Part shown: positions 1-22,400 of the stretch, in pieces
Position numbering within the stretch: position 1 is the first letter of the stretch
Layout: each line of letters begins with the position of its first letter
Assembly (NCBI GenBank): GCA_022885665.1
Contig: JAGQDJ010000077.1
Span: 372,001-436,000 of the forward strand
Length of the DNA stretch: 64,000 nucleotides
Source of the DNA: Triops longicaudatus
Taxonomy: Eukaryota; Arthropoda; Branchiopoda; Notostraca; Triopsidae
Direction: 5' to 3'
Position numbers and translations under genes: made by a program
The notes under the pieces: model-generated
The model's input: only the letters and a program-made list of their open reading frames with translations
Databases searched by the model: none
Told to the model about the DNA's origin: nothing

Positions 1-8198
<8,198 letters not shown>

Positions 8199-10900
8199 AT
8201 GCTGCCTACTTTGGACGCTGACTTCGAACCAGCTTCGGCATCCGCGGAGTTCTGGCGCTGGAACTATTTGCAAACACCGCTGACCAGTCCCACCAAGTAC
8301 CCGGTGGATTACCAGACACTGGAGAGACTGCCTCCCTCTCCCGCGTCTCCGTCTCCGGAGGGCGGAGGCTTGTTTTCCGGGACTTCGTCTTCTTCGATGT
8401 TTTACGCGACTGTGGTGCTCAATTACAGTGACTCGGTGAATCTAAGTGCGAGTTTAAACGGTTCGCTGACCCATAATGTCCCGGATTACATTCGCTTCAG
8501 TTGCACTGCCATCATCAGTATTATCTTAATTGTCGGAGTAGTGGGGAACACCTTAGTTCCTATAGTGATAGCGCATTCGAAAGACTTGCGCAATTCCACC
8601 AACGTATTCCTGGTCAATCTCGCTGTAGCGGATGTTCTCGTCATCCTGTTGTGTCTGCCACCAATTTTGGTGGAACTGCAACAAACGCATTCCGACGGTT
8701 GGTACCTGGGACACTCCATGTGTAAGTTATGCTTTCATTACCATACCTCGTAACGTCTTTTTTGTTCACAGCTGTTTATGCTCATTGTGCAAACAAAAGT
8801 TACAATAATATGACGAAAGAAGCGCCAAACAAGAGTTAGATGAAAAACAAGAGGGGTTCTTTTGGTACACCCAACACACAAGTAATCCATCTCCCTGTAC
8901 CATATTTGTCTGCCAACAAAACTTTACAATGAGTTATTGTGAAAGGCGTCAACCCAAACTAAACAACCAGGAGAATCCTTAACTACCGCATCGCCAAGTT
9001 GGTCTTGCAGTCAAAACATTGAAATGAACCTAGACGGGTTTTCCTTTTTTACCGGCCTTTTTTCAACCTTTGCTTTTTTGAACTATCGAATCCCTTTTCT
9101 GACTGTTTTTGTATGTGTGTCGCTGTGTGTTTGTCTGAGGCAAGTGAGACAAAGCTTTCTGGAAAAGATTAAAAGAAGCAATGAAGACGAATAAATGGGA
9201 ATGAAAGGAAACCACCGGAAACTATTGTTCTTGGCAAACGAAAAACTCGGTTAAAATCACAACGTCTTTCGATCCCCTCAAATGACGTCACAGGCATCCA
9301 ATGATCCATAAGCGGAAGCCAAGACACCCCTACATTTGATTTATACACGTTTCCAGTTGGCATTTTTAGAAATTTCTATGGACAATACTGAACAATAGAA
9401 AAAAGAAAACGAAGATGAATAGCGTACAATAAGTATTGAAGTACAAAACTAGACATTCGTAAAACATGAGTCTATAGAACGTTAGATGTAATTGTCCGGA
9501 ATTCAACAGTCGGTATCCATTGTCACCTCGGAAAAGAAAATGTACACAAGATTGTGCATGTCACCTTTTCGGAAAAATACTTCTCCTTGTAGGTTACAAA
9601 CGATGTGTAATGCCGCATTCGAAACTCTTTTGGAAAACGTCTTGACGATCGATTATTTTTCGTGTTCTTCTGTTATGGTGTTCTTCTTCTGAATATTCTA
9701 ACTTTTTTCTTTGCTTATCATTAACCAAGTCGCGGGAGTCTTTTCTTTCCTACGGCATGATAGGACGATACGACAGAAATGAATCAAAACTGCATGCAAA
9801 AAGAGCATTCAAGATTTTTTTTTTTTGTGGCGTGATAATGTTTGCAAGGCAACTGCTTGACTATCTGAGCAACTGGCTCCTTCCGTTGCTTGAGAAAAAA
9901 AAAAGAAAAGAAAAAATAACCAAAAAGAAAAAAATACTCGGCAAAAAGCGCGAGTGGCGAAGGTTTCAGAAAATCTTCTTGGTCTTCGTGATCTGAAGTT
10001 TTATAACCTAAATAATTGCACTATGGTTATTTCGCAAAGGGCAAGTTTGTCAACCGAAATTCGTTTGTCCAGTGAAGCGTGAACGTGCAATGGAGGAAGG
10101 CTTTTGTACACAGGAAGCGCGCGTGTCCTGAATTATTCCCTAGAAGTTTATAGATTTTTTACTGATCCTTAGGCTCTTGGCTTAACTCTTAAGAGCTAAT
10201 CCACTCATATCTCTGAGGCTTTACATTGACCTCGACATTAACCACTCTCGACTTACGTTGTTCTGAATACAAAAGGTGTGACGAATTTGTTCCGATATCT
10301 TCATGTAGACATGTCGAGGCATGGTGAACTGTAAAATTTTCGAAGTTCACCAACCAAGTAAACTGAATGATTTTAAGCGAATAGTTTCTCAGACAACTTC
10401 GGTCTTCAATAGTTCCAAATTTTGTTTTTTTTCTTCTGAAAAGATCAGGTTACTGACAAGTCTAGACAAAGGAAAATATGCGACTGAAACGAGTGGGAAA
10501 ACGCACTCAAAAGTCAGCAGAAACCACACTAACTCTTTTAAATATTCCTTAAATTATTTCTCCTATCCTCACTCAATTTCTTACCTCCAATTCTAAATGG
10601 AAAGTTAAGTACAACAACCTTCCTATGGCCATACGCTTAACATTTCAGTAAACTGGTGCCAAATCGCACAAACACTCCAAAATATTCCTACTGTTGTCTC
10701 GAATTTTTGGCATGGTCACGGGAGTTTGGCTCTCGTTTATTCTTCCCTACAATCCTTTTGGTCGCGCATCAGCAATTTCAAGAGAAAAAGAGTTCGAAAA
10801 AAGTGATAGATCTGATCAATCGTCGAAAGGCGTCTTCAACAAGGGCGTAAAAGAGGTGTATGCTTTTTGGCCCCATTTCTAGTTCCTCTCAGGCTCACTG

Positions 10901-10939
<39 letters not shown>

Positions 10940-13900
10940 ATTTTTCTAAGCTTCTTGAAAAATCCCATTAGGGAGCAAAGGAAGTAGACCCAAGTTGGCG
11001 AATCCAGTAGGAACCCCGAAGGGATTTCCCATAAATTTCCCATGCCTTCGCATATTTGTCACTTGGCGGCCAGTCGCTGTCGATTACACGGGTAAACGGA
11101 GGTTTTATATTTCTAATGCAGCCATTTGAATAATGATCTAAAAACTCTGAAGACCGCGGGCAAACGGGTTATAAAAGCTTACACAAATAATGACGGTTAG
11201 TTACACAGTCTAGTGGATATTTTTAGAGATATTACATTTTGTAAAGCCTCCAAGCTGTGTGAAAAGCAATTTACGAAATTACAAATGACAAACTGGCAAG
11301 ACGCCCTTCTAAACTCCATAAAACACTTCAAAACTTTGCAGCACGTGCAGCTTATTTGCCACGTACAGTGCTTCAAGTTCTTAATACTGAGGCGAAAAGT
11401 TTCTTTTTCTCCTTTAAAAAATATAAAAAAATCTCCATACGTGGCAGATTAGACTGAAATTCAGAAGAAATAAACCTGGATAATTCTCCAAAATTGTCAA
11501 ACGGCTGGGAAGCCAACATTGACAGTTTCGTACGAAGCAATTACTAATATATTTAGCAGAAATTCGGGAAAATTTCTGGTTGTTTATGTAGAGTAACACG
11601 GTAGGCGGGGAAATAGTAATGAAAATTACTGTGTACGGTTGTTTCACAAAGTTACTAATTTGGCTAGGCGTCCGCTCCTAGCACAACTACATATTTTAGG
11701 GAAAAGCTCATGTCACGCTGAGACAGAAATGTTACAACTTCAGTACCAACGGCGACGATTTCTACCAATACTTTGCCTGTCGCTCATTTCCTTGTTTACT
11801 TTACGCAAATAGTAACCCAAAAGATGGCACTGACGTCAAAGTAAGATTTCATTTTGTCAACAGGGCAATTCTGATTTGCAGATAAAATTACCCAAAACTA
11901 GGACTTATCTAAGACGGAAAACGCTGCCCAGCAAATGTAATTAATCTCAGTTTAGATAAGCACTCCTATTAGGACACACTTCACGCGTAAACCGTGACTG
12001 TACAAAGAAAAAAAAAAGTCAAAAATGGGTTCCATTACAGGACAAATTCGGGTCCTCAAGTTTCACGATCTCTAAACTGTTCTTTGGGGGGTTCCAAAAC
12101 AGGCTGTCACCAGTATCCATTGTTGGCCAGCTTTACAAATGCGTCCGCAGAGACACGAAAGAATTTCCTTGCATCCTCTCGAAGAAATATAAAACCGACA
12201 AAAAATCACCGACACTCTACCAAGCATTACTTTTGGCCAGACGCCCATAACCGGGCGACGAGATAACAAAAAGTGGTATGTAAGTTCATTTGCACGTCCC
12301 TTTTATTGTCCTATTATAGTAGTTTTTACGATGTACACAAGTTGTACCCAGCAGTGAGTTCATACTATTATGGGTCAGTGTGAACTGCGAAAATTCATTT
12401 TATTGCCGTATAGAAACATCTGACATTGTGGAAACAAATTTTACGACCAGGGTCAAACAAAAAGGTTTGTTTGAACACAGCTTCTGTGGCATGCACCAAA
12501 CTAACAAAGAAAAAGTCTAGTCTGAACTTTATTTCTCTTCGTTACGGAACACAGCAGTGCAATAAAGAGTTTTTGGAAATCAAGCTGAAGATCGAGAGAA
12601 TGACGTATTGACACAAAATGCGATCCGATGTTGAAGTGTGCAGTGATATATATAGGTCATGGCACCGAACCGTTTTTTCGGTCTATTTTTGGTTTCGTTC
12701 CCAAAATTGGAACTCGTTTCTATTGTTGTAGTAACGCTAGAAAATCTGTTTCGTCTCTTTAAGAAAAAAAAAAAAATAAGAATAATTTGGCCAAGCGAGT
12801 TCATGTCTTCGTTACTGCGAGCTATCGGCCTCCTAATCAGATTAGACAGGCAGATAAGATCAGGCGAAATGAAGATCCCTGATGGAAAACAAGATCTTAC
12901 GATGAAGAAACGTACTGATTGCCGTGGGTGTAACAGTCTTTTTTTGCCTTACGAAGATGACAAGAGGCAAAAGCACCTATTAGATTACGAATATTTCTAC
13001 CCTACGACCTCTAAAAATGAAAAGAACAAGATAGCAAAGCGAAAGGAGAGGCAAGAAATCGAGTTCTTACTTTCATACAGTCACACACCCATCTATTGCT
13101 TTCCACTGAGTGCCCAACAAAGAGATAAAACGGTGCCGCTATCTACGAAACTTGTTGTCAAACATTCAAAATGGTTAGAACTCGTCAGGCATTTTAATTA
13201 TGTCCCTCCTTCCTTGGCAACGCCGTTCCTATGTTCTTTCTAGTGTCTATTAATAAACGGGTAGCGCAAATATAAACTAGACGTTGCTTTATACCACACA
13301 CAATGTAAAACAACCGCATGTACCAAAATTACATGACTGGTTGTAGACAATAGGTACCTTATTATACACCTTCGCAAGGTTCAGCACTTCCTTTTCCATA
13401 GAAAAAGCGACAAAGTCCGGGAAAATTTGCGTTGCGTAACTGAAGTCTAGTTTCTATGAGTCAAAACGTCAAAGTGACACAGAAATCATCAAGAACTTTT
13501 CGACAGTGAAACTTGAAAGGAACCGAAAGGCCGTCATTCAATTGATAATCAGAGACTGGTTCCCAACGAACTCACTGAAAGATTTTTGACGTCTTTCAGC
13601 CTACTTTTCAAAGTTTTTCAGAGCGCTAATGCACTTGAGTCTTCCACAAGGGTTCTTTCTAATGCTCTGTCGGCAAATAATCACAAGAATTTCTCTCACA
13701 TTAGCGTTTTCGGGTCACAAGAACTCGTCGAAAGATGTCATGGTTGTGTCACGGGATTTCGAAACTTGTTCGATTTCGTATTAATGAGGGTAGCATAATC
13801 TGGAAGGAAATCCTGCAGAATAATTTAAGTTTGAATACTGACTACTGATGTGAAAGCTTTGAAATCGAGAATACCTGGCTAGTAAAATTAAATTGTCTGA

Positions 13901-16418
13901 ATTTTACAGCAAGAAATTAAACTGGACAATTTTACCTTCGTGTTTTCACTTAAAAATTTTCCCATGGATCACTTTGTCAATCATAAGACCACGTTTGTAC
14001 AATGCCGTAGCTTCAAAATGTGTTTTTCACCGAGTACTATACACTCCATCTTTTCCACTGTAATTCAAATCGACGGTTACAAATAGTGAGCAAGTGACAA
14101 TACAGTCTGGAGCTTCAAGAGGACAAAACTCATTATCGACTGCTCGTTGCACTGTAACAGAACTACCAAACCCTTTATTCGAAAGGATTCAACTGCAGCC
14201 ATTAAGCTACAGAGTGATCCGTAAGTTCGGGTGGCTCAGTTGGTATTGAAACGACCCTATCTTCTAACCCTGCTGTGTATAATCTACCTAATCCAGTTTT
14301 CTAGTTACCAATGTACATCTCAATGTCTTAACCCAAATTAATGTTTCAAGCTTGTATAGCAATTCGGCCAAGAAACGACCACTTCTGAAAACAGCTGACG
14401 CTGCTGCCTTGAAAAATGCAATAATGAACGACAGATAGTTGATAATTAATTTCTGTATCGTCAGGTTTCGGTTGAGCAACACAACAAAGATTGATGGTGC
14501 TCAAAAATAGTAAACAGCCGAGAGCGTTCTCTAAAGCTTCGATTGTTTCAAATTTAATTCACTCTTCCCCTACGAAACCATTTGTTACACAAAAAGCCAA
14601 CTTCACTTAAAGACCTACAGGAATCCTTCTGCATCTACATGAAAACTCCGCATACCCCTGAAAGCCTAAATAAATAAAACAAGTGCAATGGCTAAAAGCC
14701 TGCCGAAGCCGCTTCTTTATTCTTCGCAGAAAGTGTTCTTCACTCGATTACAGTACAAATCTGTCTAGCTTAGTTTGCAACATAGCGAAAAGGGGAGCTG
14801 AGAGATTGATGCTAGTGAAGAAGTGGGAAAATGGGGAAAAAAAGTGTACCAGACTTTACAAACGAACGGGCTAACCAACAAGAGAACCGCAAAGAAAGGG
14901 CGTGTCTTACACGACCGAGATGTCCGTTCATGACTGCTATTAAAAGAAGCTCCATTTTTCTTTTTTTTGGTCAGAAATATGCCCCTATTGCTTTCTTGGA
15001 AGACTAAAAGATTTCCGAGACAGTTGATAGAAACGTCCGCTTGGCGATTTCCCAGTTCTGACGTTTGCCCTCTTTAAAGTTATCAGGACACCTGTAAATG
15101 ACTTACACTTGTAGCTTTTCTTTTTTTTCTCCATTCTTCTTTTTTTTCTCAAAGCTTTTTTTTCCTTTCTGTTGATTTATGGCTGTACGGAACTGTTGCT
15201 TTATTTATTTGGAACGTTCTTTTTATGCATAAAAAAACACTTCTTGCGCCACGTCGTTAATCCATTTTACTGCCTATTAATGGCTACTTCACTTTATTAC
15301 GCTCAGTGTTTTACCAAGTTGCAAATATTGGGTTTATATTCTCAATAGTCCCAGCTTTTTTATGCCGTCTTCACTTTTCTCATTATAAATTTTTCATATT
15401 TCGGGCTCCGAAAAAAAGCTCTTGCATTTTGTTGACGCACTAGCTCGCAATGAAAATTGAGAACATTTTGTAGTAAATAGTTGGACGTAAATACTTCAGT
15501 AACGTAGATTCGGTCACGCAAAACAGCCTAACATTGTAAATGATAATTTAAAAGTCGCAAAATTCAGATTTTGCGTTTTGGGAAAGTAAGAATGCGAAGA
15601 AGGCTTTGAAAAGTTCAACTTGTTTAATGAAGTTGTCAACGATTTTTGGAAAAACAAAGTAGTTACGTCAAGCTCTTGCTTACTGGGATATTTTAAATCG
15701 CTGAATGTATTCCAATGAATTTACAAAGCCAAAATTGCTGAACTTACTGCAAGGATTCGTTAAGGGCTAAATTTAACATTTATTTAAGCCTTGTACTGGC
15801 TTAAATTCTGGTGTTGCCTTCATTGTTGCCTGGCATTCTTTGCGCCCAACGTGCCGTCGTTGGTTCAAGTTGATTTCATGGAACATAAAGTTGTCTGCAA
15901 AGGTCCTCGTCGCGTTTCGCAAAAGCTCATGGTAATTAAAACTTTTCGTGTAATCCCATTAGGTATTGTACTCGACAAGATAATTATTTTTAGGTTTTCC
16001 TATACATTTTCCCGCCAGGAATTCTAATGTCCTGAGCGCTTTTAATCTTCCTTGTCAATGTGAGTTACGAACCAGTTAGAAGATACGGACAACCGGCCCT
16101 TTTATGTGTTTCAGCTCCAGCTCGTTTAACTTGAGAACTTCTTGGACTTGAGCTTCATCTTCCTCTTGCTAATTTAAAACTACACCATTCCTAAACTCTC
16201 CAACCTCCTCAACTACACAGATCCGTCTTGGCAAGCAAGCCAAAAAAACGCCTTTTATCACTACAAATAACTCTCAAATAATCTCTCTATTTCTTACATA
16301 CGTTCTATTTGTACACGAGCAAACATACAATAACCCTACCATCTCGGTGAGAAAATTTTAAACTTTTCTGAGCGAAATACTCCCAAAGCGGTCCTAAAAT
16401 AAGCAAAGGCATTGGAGC

Positions 16419-16480
<62 letters not shown>

Positions 16481-19400
16481 AAATAAAAAAAATCTATCAT
16501 CCTGGGTTTTTTCAAGTTCATTTTTTTTACTCCGTTAGGTTGAGTATGTGGTCTTAAAAAAACACAAGAGTAGGATTCAACCTCGTGCTCCTACAACAAG
16601 CCCCGAGCAGCTTTAATGGTTTAGCTGATGCCCCTTCATTATGCAAAACAAAGCTTCTTTTTACTACCTATAAGCTACGGGCTTCAAAACTCCTTCTTCA
16701 CCAAAGTCAACTGAATACAAGACGCAGTAATTATGCAGAATTTCATTTAACTGGATCACAACCAACCAAATTGGTGCGTTTCTCATAACACGCTTTTACT
16801 ACGCAAAAGTAGCAAAATATAGTGCAAAATACACAATAGTTACGGAATGTTTTAATAAGGCTAAAATATTACTAGGTGTTTACGAATTCCAAATTAATAC
16901 AGAATAATACTGAATGGTAACATTGTTTGAAAAAATAAGTGGGAATTGTGACCTTTCTACCAAAACGCCTTAAGAGGCCAAGTAAGAAACTCGAAAATAC
17001 GACACTCAAAAGAAAATTCTGGGAAACTACTCAAAACAGTAGCAGCTAGATGGCATCTTTTCTAGGGAAAAGAATGAAGAATTTTTTGCATGACAAACAC
17101 TGCTCAGGAAAAAATACGTAAAAATAATCAAAAAATCGAAATAATGCCGCAGAACACGGGCAAATTTTTGTCTAGCAATATTGTTGCTTGCGAAACGCAT
17201 GTTTTTCCTTCGTAGTTATTGGACTCGTTGCAGGATTCTTGTGAGGTTCCGTCAAGAATGCTATTTTGTTTGCTTTTACTGCGATCTTAATTCCATTATA
17301 AGAGTGTCTGATTAAAAGCGACTCCACCACTTCTCCCTATTATCTTGCTGCACACAAATCTTCTCGTTTTGCTAGAAGCCCTCCCCCGGAACGGCGCGCC
17401 AATGCTAGGAGCAAACTCAATTTTGAACGTCTGAAGCCTCAAACGATGCTGAAAATCGTATTACACCTTTTCTTCTATTTTCACACACTTGGGTTCTTTC
17501 TCTTGTCACAAGACGATGCAAGGTACCTGGCGAAGCCACTGCACGAAAGAAATCTGTCGTCTTATTGAAACTACCGGCCCCCCGGGTACCTCATTTGTTA
17601 CCAGCAAACTTTTAAATTTGCTTCTTGTTTTCCCTGAGACATACTTGGAGCCAATTGTAATGAGTTTGCGGTACAAGTTTTTGTCACCAGAAAAGGACCA
17701 ACTTTACGGTAATGCACGACTTTTATTCCCTGAGAAGGAAGTTTCCAGTCTACTGAATGGAATCCCGAACGAAAATTCCCATCTCTTCGTTGTCTATTTC
17801 ATTTTATTTGCAGACCTCACGCCACCTTAACACGACTTCTAACGTTGGTCGCGGCAAATTAAGGCTGAAAAAGGGGCGACGAAAAGCGACAAAAGACGGA
17901 AGAAAAGAGAAACGGAGAGAAGAAAGAAACCAGGAAGGATCAATTTTGGGCAGCGTCAGCCTATTTGCCCCGGAATCTAAACGAGCGGTTCATTTTTCTT
18001 ACTCGTTGGACTTAAGTTTGGGTCATCCAATTACGAGCATTTTCTACCTTGAGCTTTTACAAGCCCTTGGTGTCCTCTTTGCGTGCACACTACAGCTTTA
18101 TTCTGTGTATAGAACTCACCGAGTACGTCGCTTGAATGAAGGTTTCCCAACTTTTATTAAAAGCACGTGCCCGCTTAATGTCTCGTGCCGCCCTGCCTTT
18201 GTCATTTCAAGGCGTATTAGCCGTACTTGAAGTAACAGTACCCGATACAAGTGTACATTACGAAAAAATTCTCGAGCTAGAAATTCCTGAGTTAGAAAAT
18301 GGAAGCAATACATTCGATTCCTAAAATTAACAAAATAAAAAATAATGTGAAATGATAAGCCCTTTTTCATTAGAAACTAGGTTAACTAAAATAATACTTT
18401 AAAAAAAATTATAAAAGCATTTTAAAAATATGTTGATTTAACTATTTTTATGTGTATTTAAAAATATGATAAAAATATTTATAGCTCGAAGACTTTCGCT
18501 GTCTCAAGTATGCAAATTCTCTTTTTTCAGACAGTTGGCGTACCAAGAGGTTTTGGCATCTGCCACAGGTCACGCAAAATGCTTTCTGGTTAATTAGCTA
18601 AGAAAAGACATGGTCACTTAGCAGTTAAATCAAACAGGGAATCCAAAAGAGACTACAAACTTCGAGAACTCGTTAATTTAATTTGTGTCCTGAATAAAAA
18701 CGAGCTTACGCGAGAAATCTAATACACGCGTTCCACTAAGCGGGTGCCTACTATTAAAATAGCGGTGGGCGTTCAGCAAAATGCTCCCTTATTAAGATTA
18801 ATGGCATACGTTGAATACGTAAAATGTGCTTGTCCTATGATTTTATCTTTGACTGTTTTCCAGAAATATTTTCTTGGAAAAGAATGCTGTAGCAATTTAT
18901 GAAAATAATTCCACAGAATAGAAATAGCCTCCAGCCTTGACTTTGAGTCCCAACATTTAGGACGCTCGGGGGTATTTGGCAATATTGTTGCACGAATCTG
19001 CACAAAAAACAGCTTGGGGACACTTGGCTAAAAATAGGTTTCCATTTCGTACGGCTTTTCAAGGAAAATTTGTTTCTTGTGAAACTATGTGTCTTTACTC
19101 AAAAAGCCATTGTTGAAACGCTTTTCTCCGTACCACATTCGTCCTACGCACGCATGCAGCGAGTACCTTTGTATATAGCAACATATCGATTTGCTTGAAA
19201 AGCAAGCTCATCAAGGCAGAATAACATCCCGATAAGCCTTGACCAAATGAAAGCCAACAAGTTTTCTTCCTTTTTTTATGGCGCTGTTATTGTGCTAACA
19301 ATTAATCTAATGATTACAACCACATTGATACAGCCATAATAACATTTCTGCTGAAATGGAAAAATGGACGGTTCTTTTGCTTATCTCATCTCAAAGCGTG

Positions 19401-22400
19401 CTCTAAATGATGCTGCTTAAGCATGCCGGAAACAGTAGTAAAATAATCATCCTCTGCTCCCTTTCTTTCCCTCCCCCTTCTCATTGAGACAGGAATTAGG
19501 AAATGTCTCGATCTTGACTTCAATGAGAACGGGAAGGAACACGTCATTTCACGCTAACGCGAAACGAAGTAATTCCCTTGAATTGTTTTGAAACGGTTAC
19601 TGTCGTGGCTATGTGTTAATTAATCAGGAAAGCGTTAGAGCAATCTTCTCACTGTTTTATAGGACAGGAAACACTGTTTCTCGAGTTTCTTATCTACCAA
19701 TTGTCAAAACCGTATGCTACCACCTCCGCAACTACTTACTCATTGATTTCAACTTGCGTCATTGGCTACGTCATTGGCTATAGAGAAGCAAGTCTAGGGC
19801 AGTTTCAATTTTCACATGCCTATGGCGCAAGAAACTTTCTGGCTGGTACCAACGAAATATAAGAAGCCAAAAATATACAGGTTGCTCGTCTCTTACAGCT
19901 GGTGCAGTAATTTACCAGACAAGGAAAAAGAAATCTGTCTAAGCTGCCGGAGAAAAAGGTTTCGTGAGACAGAAGTTGAACTCTTCTTACTCGGCTGTCG
20001 ACCAGCGGACAGTAATTTCCGGGGATGCGGTCTCGGTCAACGATACGCATCTGTCACGGGCTTCGTTACTTTCGTCGATCTCTCTCTTTCCTTTTTTTGC
20101 TGTCGTATGCTGAGTACCCGTATTACTAACTCCCAACGCTCCCCTGCTTCTCTGTAGTTTTACCCAAGTCAAGAAGAGCGGACCCATTTTCTTCTTTCAT
20201 CTTTTCGTTCGCACTTTATTGAGAAAGGCGTTCAACGAAAGCAATTCCACTTGGTGCGTAGGGGTTGGCCAGTGTCGAGATGTATCATGTGAGCTTCACG
20301 CGACAGAGGGTCTCTTGAATCCCAGTACAAACGAGGAGAAAGACGAACGGCCATCCGCCCATCTTATTGGGTTTATCACACGTGGATTGAGCCTTTCCGA
20401 GTCACTTGAATGAAGCAGCGAAAGAAACACGATAAAACATCCGTACTACAACTTTTAAAACAAAGGGGTTGAATCAAAGGAGACTCTAAATAAACAGATC
20501 CCTCCTTAAGAAATGTATTACTTCTCGTAGTAACGTCACAGAATTTGGGACGATACCAATCAAGGACGCTTCTACCTACGCTTTACTCTAATGGTTTCTA
20601 AACAAGGCAAGGTAAAATTTCGCCATAACCAAACTCAAGTCCTGGGCGACTGCAACATTCTTCGGTATATCCGAATTTGATACACGAAAAGAGGTCTATT
20701 TTGCTTAATAATAAATGTGTATGCTCTTTAACATTCATCTTTTCATTCGGACACATTCTGAATAGTAATGAACTTTTCTAAAAACTGGAGCTTACTGACG
20801 TAAATTAGATGGGTCTTGATACTATTTCGGACTATTAAAAAAATAATATTTTGAAAAAACACTATTTAAAAAAAATAAATTCCTTCACTAAAGTAGGAAT
20901 TTTTTCGCGTAATTTTGAAAACTGTCGAAAGATTTTTTATAAACAATAATCTAAATATGATATTAGGAATTATCTACAAAACTTTACTGTCACAAAACTT
21001 GCAAATTAGTGAGCTCTATTTGCCTTATACATTAAAATAAAAGGAAATGGGAAGGTAATTTCACCGAGAATACATGAAATAGGCGGGCGAATAGTGCATA
21101 GGCGCTTACAAGCTTCTTTGCATTTGTTTTTCTACAAAATAAGGTAAAAAAAAAAACTTAATTGCAGCCTCTTGCCGCACTTATCTCCAGCCGATTTGGT
21201 TTTCGGCTCATCATTCCCATAAAGGAGCAAAACAGGCTCAATAACCTTCAGACCGTCATTAAGCTTCGCGTGTTGCACACCTTCGATTATACATCTTCCC
21301 TTCCTTTCTCAGCTTTGTCCCGTCTAAGTACTTCCTATTTGTTTTTCTCATCTCTTTGTTTCCCGCCGACGCACTTTGTGAGTATCCTAATCAACCAATC
21401 AAGGAATTACCTCACGGATCTAAACGAAGATTCCGTGATCACTGAATAGTACCGCATTCTTGTACAATTTTCTAAAAATCCTGTATCTAATTCGACTTTT
21501 TTTCTCCTTTTTTGGTATATTCTTCTCTATTAGGTAAAATCGTTCCTTTCGTGGAGTCGTCCGTGGCCCATGCCTCCGTGCTCACCATCCTGGCCATCAG
21601 TTTCGAGCGGTATTACGCTATCTGCCGGCCGTTACGGGCAGGTTATATCTGCACCAAGAAGCGTGCCTGGCTTATCTCGCTGATCACGTGGCTGGCCTCT
21701 TTCATGCTGACCAGTCCTAACTTGCTTTTCACGGATTACTACATACAGTACGACGAGGACGGAGTTGCCCAAGTGCCTGTCTGTGAACAAAAGGCCGACG
21801 ACATTTGGGCGCGTGCCTTTTACGTCACTAATATCGTCATTTTCTTCTTGCTACCCTGCGGAATTTTGGTCGTCCTTTACTCCTCTATAGTACGCCACCT
21901 TATCCGCGAACCACCCTCTCTAAACAGTGCCAAACGACGTCAACTCCTCCCTCCTACCAAATCTTTCAAGCAAACGCCCGAGGGAACAACCACGCTTGGG
22001 TACCCTTCGTCCCTGTTGCGATTCAAAGGCACCGAATCTGCTTGCGGCAGCCAGGGAAGCTTAAGTGGCTCCACCTGTGATGATAACGGGCGAGCAGGGA
22101 GTGTTGGAGCTGCTCCGCCAGGTGGCAGTTCGTGTTTTCGCAGCGGATCCTCTAAGGCTCCGCATGGCCGCAGCAATAACAGTTCTTCGAGTGTCCGCGC
22201 GCGGCGTCAGGTGATCGCCATGCTGGGTGCGGTGGTGTTGTCTTTCTTCCTCTGTCTCTTGCCTTTCAGGTTTTTCATTCTGTGGGTGATCATCAGTCCG
22301 ACCAATGATCCAGTCATGGAACTCGGTACGGACGGTTACTTCGCTGTGCTTTATTTTTGCCGGATCTTAGTGTATCTCAATTCTGCCATCAATCCCATTC

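Larger units (their letters stand above)
8722..21533 (+). other. 12.8 kb intron of the ETHR gene
   Basis: Donor GTAAGT at 8722 and pyrimidine-rich acceptor ending TTAG at 21533, phase 1. It contains a 35-T run (10903-10937), a 30-A run with an A-rich tail (16424-16492) and scattered purine-rich tracts. I saw no second receptor exon. The longest open frame inside, 12659-13243 on the plus strand (194 codons), has no recognisable domain and includes a Lys run encoded by an A-tract, so it is probably chance. Confidence 0.85.

Noticed and set aside
14225..14290. A-box-like phrase GGTGGCTCAGTTGGTA suggesting a tRNA gene on the plus strand
   Set aside because: No B box (GGTTCRANNC) follows at the right distance and no cloverleaf or acceptor stem can be drawn.
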